DNA of 53,995 nt. Source: Pelagibacterales bacterium SAG-MED38 (GTDB lineage: Bacteria > Pseudomonadota > Alphaproteobacteria > Pelagibacterales > Pelagibacteraceae). How positions within the stretch are numbered: the stretch's first letter is position 1; each line of letters opens with the position of its first letter. Location: assembly GCA_014653585.1 (NCBI GenBank), contig JACWEH010000005.1, positions 1-53,995 on the forward strand, in the 5' to 3' direction. The notes beneath the pieces are model-generated. The model had not been told where the DNA came from, ran no database searches, and was given only the letters and a program-made list of their open reading frames with translations. Positions 7,828 through 15,408 of the stretch are shown piece after piece. The position numbers and the translations under genes are program-made.

Positions 7828-9202
7828 TTATTAAATTTTCTTTTGGAAATGTAATTTGGTTATTCTCCCCTTTTGCCCCAAGTAGATTTTTTAATGTTAT
7901 TTTATTATCTTTAAATTCATTTTCACCGCAGATAACTGCGACTGGACATTCTCTTTTATTAGCATAAGTGAGTTGCTTACCTAGATTTTTTGTACTATCC
8001 AAAAATATTTCAGAATTGATATTATTTTTTCTTAAATTATCTAAAATTTCGTAATAATTTTTTAAATATTTTTCATCCATTACACAAACAATAACTGGAT
8101 TTTGTGTATCAACTTCTATTTGATTTAATTGCATCATTGCAAATAGCAATCTATCAACACCAATACTTACACCTGTCCCAGGAATATCTACACCCTTAAA
8201 TCTTGAAATTAATTTATTATACTGTCCACCTGAGCAAATACTTCCAATATCAATTTCCTTATCCTTAATATTTTTTGCTTTAAAATTTAGATTGGTTTCA
8301 ACACAAAAACCATCGTAATAATCTAAACCTCTAACTATCGTAAAATTAGTTTTTACTTGATCGGAGTAATTTCCAAAGTTTAAAACTTCAAATAATTCCT
8401 CTAATTCTTTAATGCCCTCTTTGGTAACAGGATTTTTAAAATTTTCTTTAAGTTCCTTTAAGTCTTTAATACTTAAAAAATTTAAGATTTTTGAAGCTTG
8501 CTCATTACTTAGGTTTGCTCCTTTTGTTATAGCTCCACTTTTGTCTTTTCTCTCTTTTTTTAACAGTTCTTCAACACCCTTTAAACCAAACCCAGGCTTA
8601 TCGAGTTTGTCAATAGCTCTCATTACTTTGATTTGTTTATCTTTTTCAATTTTCAAATCCTCTATTAAACCTTGAATAATTTTTCTGTTACTAACATTGA
8701 TTGTAAACTGATCTTTTTTCAAACCACAATCTACTAAAGTATTTGAGATTAGATTGCATAACTCAGCATTCGCTTGTGCCGAATTAACATTTCCAACTAT
8801 ATCACAATCCGCTTGAGTAAATTCCCTGTACCTAGCATTTCCAGATTTTTCATTTCTGAATACATTTTGAATTGCATATCTTTTATATATTGAGGGAAGC
8901 ACTTGATTATTCTGTGCAACAAATCTAGCAAGTGGACTTGATAAATCATATCTTAAAGTAATACTCTTTTTACCATCATCAAATGTAAACACATCAGACA
9001 TAGGATTGTTTTCATCCTCAGCAAGAAAGGAGCCTATATTTTCACTAATTTCAAATGATGGTGTTTCCAATGGATCAAATCCATATTTAATAAAATTTTT
9101 CTCAATAACCCTTAATAGTCTTTTTTTGAGAAGTAATTTTTTATTCCATCTATCTTCAAAACCTGAGGGTAATCCAGGAATTAATTTGTTTTCTTTATTC
9201 AT
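7805..9202 (-). CDS. hisS: Histidyl-tRNA synthetase (alphaproteobacterial type)
   Basis: HisRS charges tRNA-His. The protein (465 residues from this start) has class II motif 2 (VFRNEKSGNARYREFTQ), the histidine-binding RGLDYYDG segment and a C-terminal anticodon-binding domain. The N-terminus (GLPSGFEDRW, then YGFDPLETPSFE) resembles the divergent alphaproteobacterial HisRS that, per published work on tRNA-His, goes with loss of the extra G-1 base. The open frame extends upstream into the tRNA, but Met at 9202 is the sensible start because the extra residues come from tRNA sequence. Only four bases (AAAA) separate the CCA of tRNA-His from this ATG, so there is no room for a ribosome-binding site after tRNA processing. 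First gene of hisS-hisZ-hisG. Confidence 0.94.
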   Translation of the reverse strand: MNKENKLIPGLPSGFEDRWNKKLLLKKRLLRVIEKNFIKYGFDPLETPSFEISENIGSFLAEDENNPMSDVFTFDDGKKSITLRYDLSSPLARFVAQNNQVLPSIYKRYAIQNVFRNEKSGNARYREFTQADCDIVGNVNSAQANAELCNLISNTLVDCGLKKDQFTINVSNRKIIQGLIEDLKIEKDKQIKVMRAIDKLDKPGFGLKGVEELLKKERKDKSGAITKGANLSNEQASKILNFLSIKDLKELKENFKNPVTKEGIKELEELFEVLNFGNYSDQVKTNFTIVRGLDYYDGFCVETNLNFKAKNIKDKEIDIGSICSGGQYNKLISRFKGVDIPGTGVSIGVDRLLFAMMQLNQIEVDTQNPVIVCVMDEKYLKNYYEILDNLRKNNINSEIFLDSTKNLGKQLTYANKRECPVAVICGENEFKDNKITLKNLLGAKGENNQITFPKENLINEIKKFI

Positions 9203-9206
9203 TTTT

Positions 9207-9280
9207 TGGTACCTTGAGTAGGTTACGCTCCTACGACTTCGGATCCACAAACCGACGTGATACTATTTCACCATCAAGGC
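9207..9280 (-). tRNA. tRNA-His (GTG), atypical elbow, no encoded G-1
   Basis: A 74-base cloverleaf on the minus strand with encoded CCA. Stems: acceptor GCCTTGA/TCAAGGT (one G-U), D stem GTGA/TCAC, anticodon stem TCGGT/TCCGA (one T-T mismatch), T stem GTAGG/CCTAC. The anticodon loop TTGTGGA gives GTG. The base before position 1 is T and the discriminator is A73, so the G-1:C73 pair of ordinary tRNA-His is absent, as described for many Alphaproteobacteria. The D loop AATAGTA has A at position 18, and the T loop AGCGTAA lacks T54 and T55. It lies directly before hisS. Standard scanners could miss or down-score it. Confidence 0.8.
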
Positions 9281-9334
9281 ATATCCTTTTTTGTTTTATC
9301 TTATTTTGTTATTATTTAAAATTATAATATAAGT

Positions 9335-9420
9335 GATTATTCGCTAGCTTTAGCCAGCATGGAAATGAGCGTGCACACCTCTATTAGTTCCCCTAAGAGC
9401 AATTCTTTGAGTACCTGAGT
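9335..9420. ncRNA. Candidate structured RNA in the 9281-9546 intergenic region
   Basis: About 82 bases at 9338-9419 are near 45% G+C, far above the surrounding sequence. Hairpins can be drawn on either strand: GCTAGC-TTTA-GCCAGC at 9343-9358 and CTCTATTAG-TTCCC-CTAAGAG at about 9379-9399. On the plus strand a perfect TATAAT lies at 9323-9328; on the minus strand TATAAAAT lies just before AACTCAGG. The strand is therefore undecided. It could be a free small RNA such as 6S RNA, or a leader upstream of tRNA-His and hisS. A 19-codon plus-strand ORF (ATG at 9359) is not convincing. I do not recognise the family. Confidence 0.4.
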
Positions 9421-9490
9421 TTATTTTATAATTAATCTCATTTTTATTCATGAACAGCGTTTTAGACAAAAATTAAAATTATTCAACCCT

Positions 9491-9532
9491 AAAAGAAAAG
9501 GACGTTTTCTTAATTTCTAAGAAAACGCCCTT
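9491..9532 (-). terminator. Rho-independent terminator after cspA
   Basis: A perfect-to-near-perfect 15-bp stem at 9498-9532 (AAGGGCGTTTTCTTA paired with TAAGAAAACGTCCTT, one G-U) with a 5-base loop. On the minus strand it is followed by TTTTCTTTT. It begins 14 bases after the cspA stop and should end the cspA transcript. Confidence 0.85.
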
Positions 9533-9546
9533 GTAAAATATTTAAA

Positions 9547-9759
9547 TTAATCTAATTTTTTTAAATTTACTGCTGAAGGGCCTTTTGGACCGTCCTCTAA
9601 TGTAAATTCTAATTTATCTCCTTCATTTAGAAATCTCATTCCGGCAGCTTTTACTGCGCTCGCATGAACAAAGGCATCTTTTTCTTTATCGTCTCTTTCT
9701 ATGAAACCATAGCCTTTTTTACCATTAAACCATTTTACTTTACCTTGAATTGTACTCAT
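9547..9759 (-). CDS. Cold-shock domain protein
   Basis: A 70-residue single cold-shock domain, a nucleic-acid chaperone of the CspA family. Both RNA-binding motifs are visible: RNP1 as KGYGFIERD (about residues 15-23) and RNP2 as [20 protein letters not shown] and the [10 protein letters not shown] end are typical of the family. AGGCGAG lies about 12 bases upstream of the start and may act as ribosome-binding site. A strong terminator follows. tRNA-Phe lies upstream on the same strand, so the gene may have its own promoter in the 75-base gap or be read through from infA. The family is certain; which numbered Csp it corresponds to cannot be said. Confidence 0.93.
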   Translation of the reverse strand: MSTIQGKVKWFNGKKGYGFIERDDKEKDAFVHASAVKAAGMRFLNEGDKLEFTLEDGPKGPSAVNLKKLD

Positions 9760-9834
9760 CTTTTTACTCGCCTTTTTTTTGTTTATTTAAAATAGAAGTT
9801 AAATTCTTTGAATATTAATTTCAAGATGTTTTGG

Positions 9835-9909
9835 TGGTGCCTCGGGAAGGATTCGCACCTCCGACACAAGCCTTTTCAGGGCTCTGCTCTACTCCTGAGC
9901 TACCGAGGC
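9835..9909 (-). tRNA. tRNA-Phe (GAA)
   Basis: A 75-base cloverleaf with encoded CCA. Acceptor GCCTCGG/CCGAGGC is fully paired, anticodon stem GAGCC/GGCTT, loop CTGAAAA gives GAA, and T stem GGAGG/CCTTC. The D loop is AGGAGTA, with A where G18 is expected, and the T loop is TGCGAAT, with G in place of T55. It begins 6 bases after the infA stop, so it may be processed from an infA transcript. Confidence 0.95.
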
Positions 9910-9915
9910 AAAATA

Positions 9916-10131
9916 TTATCCTCTAAAGATTATTCTGCCTTTAGTAAGGTCATAAGGCGTCATTTCAACTGTTACATTATCACCTTGCAATACTCTAATT
10001 CTGTTTTTTCTTAATTTGCCTGCTGTATGTGCTGTTACTATATGACCATTTTCAAGTTGAACTCTAAACATGGCATTTGGAAGTAAATCGGTTACCTTGC
10101 CTTTGAATTCAAGTAAATCTTGTTTTGACAA
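9916..10131 (-). CDS. infA: Translation initiation factor IF-1
   Basis: A 71-residue S1/OB-fold protein that binds the ribosomal A site during initiation. The sequence fits IF-1 along its whole length, including [28 protein letters not shown] and the PYDLTKGRI end. It starts 2 bases after the hisD stop and ends 6 bases before tRNA-Phe. This makes it part of a long minus-strand run (dcd, murA, DUF2948, hisD, infA, tRNA-Phe), an arrangement of murA, hisD and infA also seen in other Alphaproteobacteria. No anomalies. Confidence 0.97.
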   Translation of the reverse strand: MSKQDLLEFKGKVTDLLPNAMFRVQLENGHIVTAHTAGKLRKNRIRVLQGDNVTVEMTPYDLTKGRIIFRG

Positions 10132-10133
10132 AT

Positions 10134-11417
10134 TTATTTTCTCCTTATTCTTTTTTTAACAGATTGAGCATGTCCTGCTAACCCTTCGTAATTTGCAAGA
10201 GTTATAACTGATGGTCCAAGACTTTCAATACCCTTTTTTGTTAACTTTATGTAAGAAATTCTTTTATAAAATTCATTAACACTTATTCCACTCGAATATT
10301 TTGCAGAACCATTAGTTGGTAATATATGGTTTGATCCAATATTATAATCAGTCATTGCCATTACTGCATACTTCCCTAGGCATATTGAGCCAGAATTTTT
10401 AATTTTTGAAACAAAAGATTTATAGTTTTTAACATTAAGCTCCAAATGTTCAGGAGCAATTTTATTTACAATATTTATAATTCTATAGTCTTCAGCTACA
10501 TACATTAAAATTCCATTACTCTTTAGACTTTTTCTTGCAACAGACTCTCTTGGAATATCTTTTAATTGTTTTGAAATTTCTATTTGAACTTTATCTAATA
10601 AGTTTTTATCTTTTGAAATCAAAATACATTGAGCTTGAGGATCGTGTTCTGCTTGACCAATTAAATCACTGGCAGCCCATTCTGGATTTGAGAATTTATC
10701 GCAGACAATAGTTATCTCGGAAGGTCCAGCAATCATTCCTTCAATTCCAACATCTCCAAATACTGCCTTTTTAGCAGCTGCAACATATGAATTTCCTGGA
10801 CCAACTATTTTATCAACTTTTTTTATTTTCTTGGTTCCATAGGTGACTGCTGCTATCGCCGATGGACCTCCGATAGAATATATTTCATTAATTTTACATT
10901 TCTTTGCTGCATATAGTACTGCGGGACTTTGATTTCCTTTATAGCCAGGATTAATCATTACTATTCTTTTAACACCGGCAACTATAGCTGGAATAGCATT
11001 CATAAGCACACTAGAAGGATAAGAAACTAGCGAACCTGGAACATAAATTGCCACTGACTCTAATGGTAAATATCTGTACTCAAGTTTATTTTTAAATTTA
11101 TCTTTATAAGAAATATTTTTAAATTTTTGCAAAGAGTGAAATTTGTAAATACGATTATAAGCTAAGTCGATCGCTTTCTTAACCTCAGGATTTAAAGATT
11201 TTATTAATCTATTAATCTTTGTCGAATTACTAATAATATTTGTATTTTGATTAAATTTTTTTTCATATTTAATTATGGCTTTATCACCATTCCTTTTTAC
11301 ATCATTAATTATATTAGTTACTGAAACTTTATCAAATTTTATATTTTTCCTTCTTTTAAAAAGTAAATATTCTAAATTTTTGTCAAAGTTTTTATTTTTA
11401 CTATTTAATACCTTCAT
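10134..11417 (-). CDS. hisD: Histidinol dehydrogenase
   Basis: HisD performs the last two oxidations of histidine synthesis, histidinol to histidine, with NAD and zinc. The 427 residues include the family segments [57 protein letters not shown] (zinc-binding Gln and His) and APEHLEL (catalytic His). The length is normal. The start overlaps the DUF2948 gene by 4 bases (ATGA). It is separated from the hisS-hisZ-hisG group by infA, tRNA-Phe and cspA, so the histidine genes are dispersed here. Confidence 0.96.
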   Translation of the reverse strand: MKVLNSKNKNFDKNLEYLLFKRRKNIKFDKVSVTNIINDVKRNGDKAIIKYEKKFNQNTNIISNSTKINRLIKSLNPEVKKAIDLAYNRIYKFHSLQKFKNISYKDKFKNKLEYRYLPLESVAIYVPGSLVSYPSSVLMNAIPAIVAGVKRIVMINPGYKGNQSPAVLYAAKKCKINEIYSIGGPSAIAAVTYGTKKIKKVDKIVGPGNSYVAAAKKAVFGDVGIEGMIAGPSEITIVCDKFSNPEWAASDLIGQAEHDPQAQCILISKDKNLLDKVQIEISKQLKDIPRESVARKSLKSNGILMYVAEDYRIINIVNKIAPEHLELNVKNYKSFVSKIKNSGSICLGKYAVMAMTDYNIGSNHILPTNGSAKYSSGISVNEFYKRISYIKLTKKGIESLGPSVITLANYEGLAGHAQSVKKRIRRK

Positions 11418-11812
11418 AACTTTCTAATTTCATTTTGATCCTCAAGTCGTGCCTCGATGGTCTCTGTAGTCAGAGCGATGTGAGCATTATTATTAAAAAT
11501 AAGATTTATTTCATAGTCATCATTATTTTTCAAATAATCAATTCCAATTAATTCTAGAACTAAATCTTTATTTGATTGACTGATATTTTTCGATCTTACT
11601 TTATCAACAAAATCAAACCTACAAATACTATTGATTTTCTTGCCACCTTGATCAGTCTCAATTTTAGTTCTTTCAATCGATAATAAAAAAACCTTATTAG
11701 ACGCAAGGTACTTTATATCAGCAACTTTAACTTTTGCCCCTGAGCTACAAGCAGAAATCATTCGTAAACCTTCTTGATCATTAGCAATTATTTTTGCATA
11801 ATATTTACTCAT
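11414..11812 (-). CDS. DUF2948 family protein
   Basis: A 132-residue protein of unknown function. It resembles the DUF2948 family, a conserved alphaproteobacterial protein often found between murA and hisD, which is exactly its position here. Recognisable parts are DQEGLRMISACSSGAKVKV near the N-terminus, CRFDFVDKV in the middle and a C-terminal NAHIALTTETIEARLED. It has no signal peptide or membrane segment and is probably cytoplasmic. It overlaps murA by one base (TAATG) and hisD by four, so it is tightly coupled to both. The family assignment is from pattern memory, not a search. Confidence 0.75.
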   Translation of the reverse strand: MSKYYAKIIANDQEGLRMISACSSGAKVKVADIKYLASNKVFLLSIERTKIETDQGGKKINSICRFDFVDKVRSKNISQSNKDLVLELIGIDYLKNNDDYEINLIFNNNAHIALTTETIEARLEDQNEIRKL

Positions 11813-13074
11813 TATTTTAACCTTCTAATTTTAACTCCAATTTTTTTTAGTTTATTTAGGATATTTTCATATCCTCTTTCTAAATGATAGACTCGCCCAA
11901 CAATACTTTTACCATTTGCCACCAAAGCAGCTAATACTAAAGCAACACTTGCTCTAAGGTCGCTAGACATTAATTCAGCACCAATAAATTTTGTGTTTCC
12001 CTCGATAAATGCTTTATTATTTTTTATACTTATTTTTGCACCTAATCTTTGCAACTCTGCAACATGCATAAATCTATTTTCAAAGATATTCTCGGTAATA
12101 GAGCTATTCCCAATGCTCCTACACATTAACACCATCAATTGCGCTTGAAGATCTGTAGGTATACCTGGAAACTCTTTAGTTTTTATATTTTTAACAGATA
12201 TTAATTTATTGGGTCCTTTTATAAAAATTGTATTACCATTAGTCTTTATTTTTGCTCCAACTTTTTTTAGTAATTTTAACTCTGTGCGTATTATTTTTGG
12301 ATCAAAATTTTTTATTTCAAGATTTCCTTTTGCAAGTGTTGCTGCTACACAGAAAGTACCTGCTTCTATTCTATCAGCCATCACAGTATGAGTGGTTGGG
12401 ACCAAGGAATTAACTCCGACAATTGTACATGTTCTTCCAGACCATTTTATTTTTGCTCCAGCTTTGTTTAAAAATTGTGTTAAATCTTTAATCTCAGGTT
12501 CACAAGCACAATTCATAAGCTTTGTTTTTTTTCCTTTAGCTAAACATGCGGCAATTATAGAATTTTCTGTTGCTCCAACACTAATTTTAGGAAACTTAAT
12601 TATTTGACCTTTTAGTCTTCCATTAGATTTTGCTAAAATATATCCATCCTTGATTTTATATTCCATTCCCAATTTTTTTAATGCAGTTAAATGATAATTG
12701 ACAGGTCTTGCACCTATAAGACATCCTCCTGGCAATGATATTTTAGCTTTATTAAATTTTGAAATTAATGGTCCTAAAACTAATATTGAACCTCTCATTG
12801 TTTTTACAAGTGAATAACTTGCAAATGTTTTCATATTTTTTTTATTTATAATTTTCGCAGTTTTTCTATCTTTAGATAAAACTATTTTTGATCCGAGAGA
12901 TTTTAATAAATTAAGCATGGTATTTATATCTCTTACTCTAGGTAAATTTTTAATAATTACTGGTTTGTCAAACAACAAAGTTGCTGCAAGAATTGGTAGA
13001 GATGCATTTTTTGAGCCTGAAATAAAAACTTTTCCCTTGATTTTACAAGGACCATTGATCAGAAATTTATCCAT
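11812..13074 (-). CDS. murA: UDP-N-acetylglucosamine 1-carboxyvinyltransferase
   Basis: MurA transfers enolpyruvate from PEP to UDP-GlcNAc, the first committed step of peptidoglycan synthesis. The 420 residues fit the family. Lys22-Asn23 of the SGSKNA loop and Cys118 in PGGCLIGARP, the catalytic and fosfomycin-reactive cysteine, are present. The C-terminal GIPTDLQAQ and SSDLRASVALVLAAL segments are typical. It starts 3 bases after the dcd stop and overlaps the DUF2948 gene by one base. No anomalies seen. Confidence 0.96.
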   Translation of the reverse strand: MDKFLINGPCKIKGKVFISGSKNASLPILAATLLFDKPVIIKNLPRVRDINTMLNLLKSLGSKIVLSKDRKTAKIINKKNMKTFASYSLVKTMRGSILVLGPLISKFNKAKISLPGGCLIGARPVNYHLTALKKLGMEYKIKDGYILAKSNGRLKGQIIKFPKISVGATENSIIAACLAKGKKTKLMNCACEPEIKDLTQFLNKAGAKIKWSGRTCTIVGVNSLVPTTHTVMADRIEAGTFCVAATLAKGNLEIKNFDPKIIRTELKLLKKVGAKIKTNGNTIFIKGPNKLISVKNIKTKEFPGIPTDLQAQLMVLMCRSIGNSSITENIFENRFMHVAELQRLGAKISIKNNKAFIEGNTKFIGAELMSSDLRASVALVLAALVANGKSIVGRVYHLERGYENILNKLKKIGVKIRRLK

Positions 13075-13077
13075 AAA

Positions 13078-13638
13078 TTACTTTTTTATTTTAGCAACCT
13101 GTATGGTGGTTTGTCCCTGATATTTGCCGTTCTTAGATTTATAAGTCGTTTCTGGTTGAATATCTGATTTAAAAAACAAAAATTGAGCTATTCCTTCGTT
13201 TGAGTAAACCTTTGCTGGATTAGGAGTTGTGTTACTGAGCTCAATTACAATGTTTCCCTCAAATTCGTTTTCAATAGGTGTCACGTTACAAATAATCCCT
13301 GTCCTAGCATATGTGCTTTTTCCCACACAAATACATAAAACATCTTTCGGTATTCTGAAATATTCAACAGTTTTCGCTAAAACAAAAGAATTTGGGGGAA
13401 TAATACAATAAGGCCCTTTTCTCGAAATAAAATTATCATCAGAAAAATTTTTTGGGTCAACAAGAGAACTATTTACATTAGTAAATATTCTGTATTCGTC
13501 TGATATTCGTACATCGTATCCCATGCTACTTAATCCATACGATATCTTGCCTTCTGAGACTTGATGATCTAAAAAAGGATCAATCATGTTATATTCTTTA
13601 CACATTTTTTTTATCCATGAGTCAGGCTGGATAGACAT
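13078..13638 (-). CDS. dcd: dCTP deaminase
   Basis: Dcd converts dCTP to dUTP, the main route to thymidylate in Gram-negative bacteria. The 186 residues contain the family's [16 protein letters not shown] segment, the catalytic-region [24 protein letters not shown] with its Glu, and the C-terminal KYQGQTT. The start codon overlaps the stop of an upstream 33-codon ORF as TAATG, and the stop is 3 bases from murA. All three upstream genes are therefore likely translated from one message. Confidence 0.96.
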   Translation of the reverse strand: MSIQPDSWIKKMCKEYNMIDPFLDHQVSEGKISYGLSSMGYDVRISDEYRIFTNVNSSLVDPKNFSDDNFISRKGPYCIIPPNSFVLAKTVEYFRIPKDVLCICVGKSTYARTGIICNVTPIENEFEGNIVIELSNTTPNPAKVYSNEGIAQFLFFKSDIQPETTYKSKNGKYQGQTTIQVAKIKK

Positions 13639-13739
13639 TATTTAGTTTTCTTTTTATTTTTTTTTTGAAAAAGTTTTCTTTTCTTTAAATTTTTTTTAAG
13701 AGCTAAACTTAAACGCTCATTTTTAACTTTAGCTATCAT
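13638..13739 (-). CDS. Small basic protein (33 aa), conserved-looking
   Basis: A 33-codon ORF that exactly bridges two genes. Its ATG overlaps the TGA of the upstream 66-residue gene (ATGA) and its TAA overlaps the dcd ATG (TAATG). The product is very basic (about half Lys or Arg). Its core, [15 protein letters not shown], resembles small alphaproteobacterial proteins with an LSxALRxNLKRRKxQ pattern. Perfect coupling at both ends argues for real translation. Function is unknown; nucleic-acid or ribosome association is a guess from charge only. Confidence 0.6.
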   Translation of the reverse strand: MIAKVKNERLSLALKKNLKKRKLFQKKNKKKTK

Positions 13740-13936
13740 TCTTTATTTGGATTCGTAAGGAAATCTAAGGTTATTGGTTTAGATGTGTCTAAAACTTTTT
13801 CTTTAACATCATCTTTGTTACTTCCCTCTTTTGCTAAACGTTTCGCTTTTTTTTCAGCAAGTTTTCTCTCTCTTTTGGCTTGCTTTTCCATCAATTTAGC
13901 ACTTTTAGTTGATTTATAATCGTAATGAATGCCCAT
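13736..13936 (-). CDS. Small charged protein (66 aa), hypothetical
   Basis: A 66-residue protein starting MGIHYDYKSTKSAKL, then a Lys/Arg/Glu-rich helix (about residues 15-45) with a KRLAKEG end, and a hydrophobic-polar tail ([12 protein letters not shown]). I chose the internal Met at 13936; an earlier in-frame Met at 13963 would add 9 hydrophobic residues. It is the first gene of the run leading through the 33-codon ORF to dcd and murA. I recognise it as a small conserved-type alphaproteobacterial protein but cannot give a function. Confidence 0.6.
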   Translation of the reverse strand: MGIHYDYKSTKSAKLMEKQAKRERKLAEKKAKRLAKEGSNKDDVKEKVLDTSKPITLDFLTNPNKE

Positions 13937-14034
13937 AAAATTTCCTAATAAGATATAAATCATATTACACTAAAAATTAAGGCAATAATTTGAAAAAATG
14001 CTTTATTATTGGAAAAATACAATTTGTGATTATT

Positions 14035-14108
14035 GCTCCTGTAGTTAAATGGCATAACAAGTCCTTGGTAAGGACTAATTCCCTGGTCAGTACAGGGTGG
14101 GAGCACCA
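14035..14108 (+). tRNA. tRNA-Thr (GGT)
   Basis: A 74-base cloverleaf with encoded CCA. Acceptor GCTCCTG/TGGGAGC pairs with two G-U, D stem GTTA/TAAC, anticodon stem AGTCC/GGACT with loop TTGGTAA (GGT), T stem CCCTG/CAGGG. The D loop AATGGCA keeps G18-G19. The T loop GTCAGTA keeps T55-C56 but has G54 and G58 in place of T54 and A58. It ends directly against the stop of the convergent VTT gene at 14109. Confidence 0.93.
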
Positions 14109-14831
14109 CTAATTTTTATAAAATAATTTTCTAAGAAAAATGGTCAAAAATACTAAACAAAAAAATGCTAAAATTGGAATATATATTTCACTTGAAAAAA
14201 TAATATCAGTAAATTTTGGAACTTCAGCATTTTCCTCAATAATTTTTTCTAAACCATTTCCAATTGAAACTGCTAAAAAGATTTGAGGAATAATTCCAAG
14301 GAATGTTGCAAAGAAAAAATTAGATATTTTTACATTAAAAAGAGTTGGCAAAAGACAACTCAATTGCCAAGGGACGCCTCCAATAAATCTATAAATCAAC
14401 AAATAAATAAATTCTGAATTTTTAAATTTAGTTTCAAGATTTTTAAATCTACTTAAAAATTTCTCTCTGATTATATCTCTTAAAAAGTAATTCCCAAATA
14501 TATATAGAAAAGTTGCACCTATGCTTAAGCCTAAAACTACTGTAATAGTACCTACCCATTTTCCTAAAATGAAACCACCTAAAAGAGCGATTGGTGTACC
14601 GAAACCCAAAAAAGGGAATACCCATAATATTGTTGAGAATAAAAAAATTAAAGATACTAAAATTAAATTGGAATTTTTAAATTTAAGAAAATACAATCTA
14701 TTTTCTTTAATAAATTCATATGATGTTATTTCTTGAAGACTGAATTTTGAAAAAAACAATGATAAAAATATAATTATTAAAACTAAGTAAGATAAACCTA
14801 TAAATAATTTAATTTTTTTAGTTTTTTCCAT
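14109..14831 (-). CDS. VTT (TVP38/TMEM64) family membrane protein
   Basis: A 240-residue inner-membrane protein with about five or six hydrophobic segments. The VTT/DedA-like core is visible: the FGTPIALLGGFILGKWVGT stretch with a re-entrant glycine-rich loop near residue 80, then a GATFLYIFGNYFLRD segment and FIGGVPWQLSCLLPTLFNV, typical of the TVP38/TMEM64 family. Related proteins act as lipid scramblases or affect membrane homeostasis; the substrate here is unknown. The gene converges on tRNA-Thr with no gap and is divergent from rpmH. Confidence 0.8.
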   Translation of the reverse strand: MEKTKKIKLFIGLSYLVLIIIFLSLFFSKFSLQEITSYEFIKENRLYFLKFKNSNLILVSLIFLFSTILWVFPFLGFGTPIALLGGFILGKWVGTITVVLGLSIGATFLYIFGNYFLRDIIREKFLSRFKNLETKFKNSEFIYLLIYRFIGGVPWQLSCLLPTLFNVKISNFFFATFLGIIPQIFLAVSIGNGLEKIIEENAEVPKFTDIIFSSEIYIPILAFFCLVFLTIFLRKLFYKN

Positions 14832-14862
14832 TATTAATTATCGTATTTATAAAATCTTATAT

Positions 14863-14891
14863 TTGCTATTTATATATTTAATTACTATAAA
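14863..14891 (+). promoter_or_regulatory. Probable sigma-70 promoter for rpmH-rnpA-yidD-yidC
   Basis: TTGCTA at 14863-14868 and TATAAA at 14886-14891 are separated by 17 bases. A start near 14898 would give a leader of about 25 bases before rpmH. It lies in the 91-base divergent gap with the VTT gene. Confidence 0.5.
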
Positions 14892-14922
14892 GATCGAAAT
14901 TTTAATTAATTAAAATCACTTT

Positions 14923-15063
14923 ATGAAAAGAACATACCAACCTTCCAAAATAAAAAGAGCTAGAAAACATGGTTTCAGATCAAAAATGAAGACAAAAGGA
15001 GGGAAAAAACTTTTAGCAAGACGAAGAGCTAGAGGCAGAAAATCATTAACAGTCTCGGGTTAA
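14923..15063 (+). CDS. rpmH: 50S ribosomal protein L34
   Basis: A 46-residue ribosomal protein of the large subunit. The sequence is the classic L34: it begins [19 protein letters not shown] and ends with an [14 protein letters not shown] tail. It is the first gene of the rpmH-rnpA-yidD-yidC cluster, widely conserved in bacteria and often near the replication origin. The rnpA start is 3 bases after its stop. A good promoter lies upstream. Confidence 0.98.
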   Translation: MKRTYQPSKIKRARKHGFRSKMKTKGGKKLLARRRARGRKSLTVSG

Positions 15064-15066
15064 TCA

Positions 15067-15408
15067 ATGAAAAGCAAAATACTTGCTCTTTCAAAAAGTC
15101 GGGAATTTCGAACTTTGCTTAAAAGTAAAAAAGCTTCAAACAAATATGTTACAATTTTTTTTGGAAATCTTAATAACAGAAATAAAAATAATTTAAATAT
15201 CTCATTTGTGACAAAAAAAAAAATCGGTAATGCCGTAAAGAGAAATAAAATAAAGAGACGACTTAGAAATATAATGAATGATGCATACAAAAAAATATCA
15301 ATTAACTTAAATTATTCATATCTTGTTATTGCTAAGTCAACTATGCTAAATAATGAATTTAAAAAAATAAAAGAAACATTGTTTCTAGAATTTGAAAAAA
15401 TAAAATAA
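15067..15408 (+). CDS. rnpA: Ribonuclease P protein component
   Basis: The protein cofactor of RNase P, which trims tRNA 5' leaders. The 113 residues include the family's KSREFRTLLKS start, a FVTKKKIGNAVKRNKIKRRLR RNA-binding region (the RNR-type motif, about residues 55-75) and a basic character throughout. It lies 3 bases after rpmH, and its stop overlaps the yidD start by one base (TAATG). The order fits the conserved cluster. Confidence 0.95.
   Translation: MKSKILALSKSREFRTLLKSKKASNKYVTIFFGNLNNRNKNNLNISFVTKKKIGNAVKRNKIKRRLRNIMNDAYKKISINLNYSYLVIAKSTMLNNEFKKIKETLFLEFEKIK

Noticed and set aside
9203..9250. Upstream in-frame start for hisS adding 16 residues
   Set aside because: The extra codons are read from the tRNA-His gene and do not resemble HisRS.
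9359..9418. 19-codon plus-strand ORF as a leader peptide
   Set aside because: Only one His codon and no clear ribosome-binding site; the hairpins explain the base composition better.
13641..13735. A/T-rich gap upstream of dcd as a regulatory region
   Set aside because: It is filled exactly by the 33-codon ORF.
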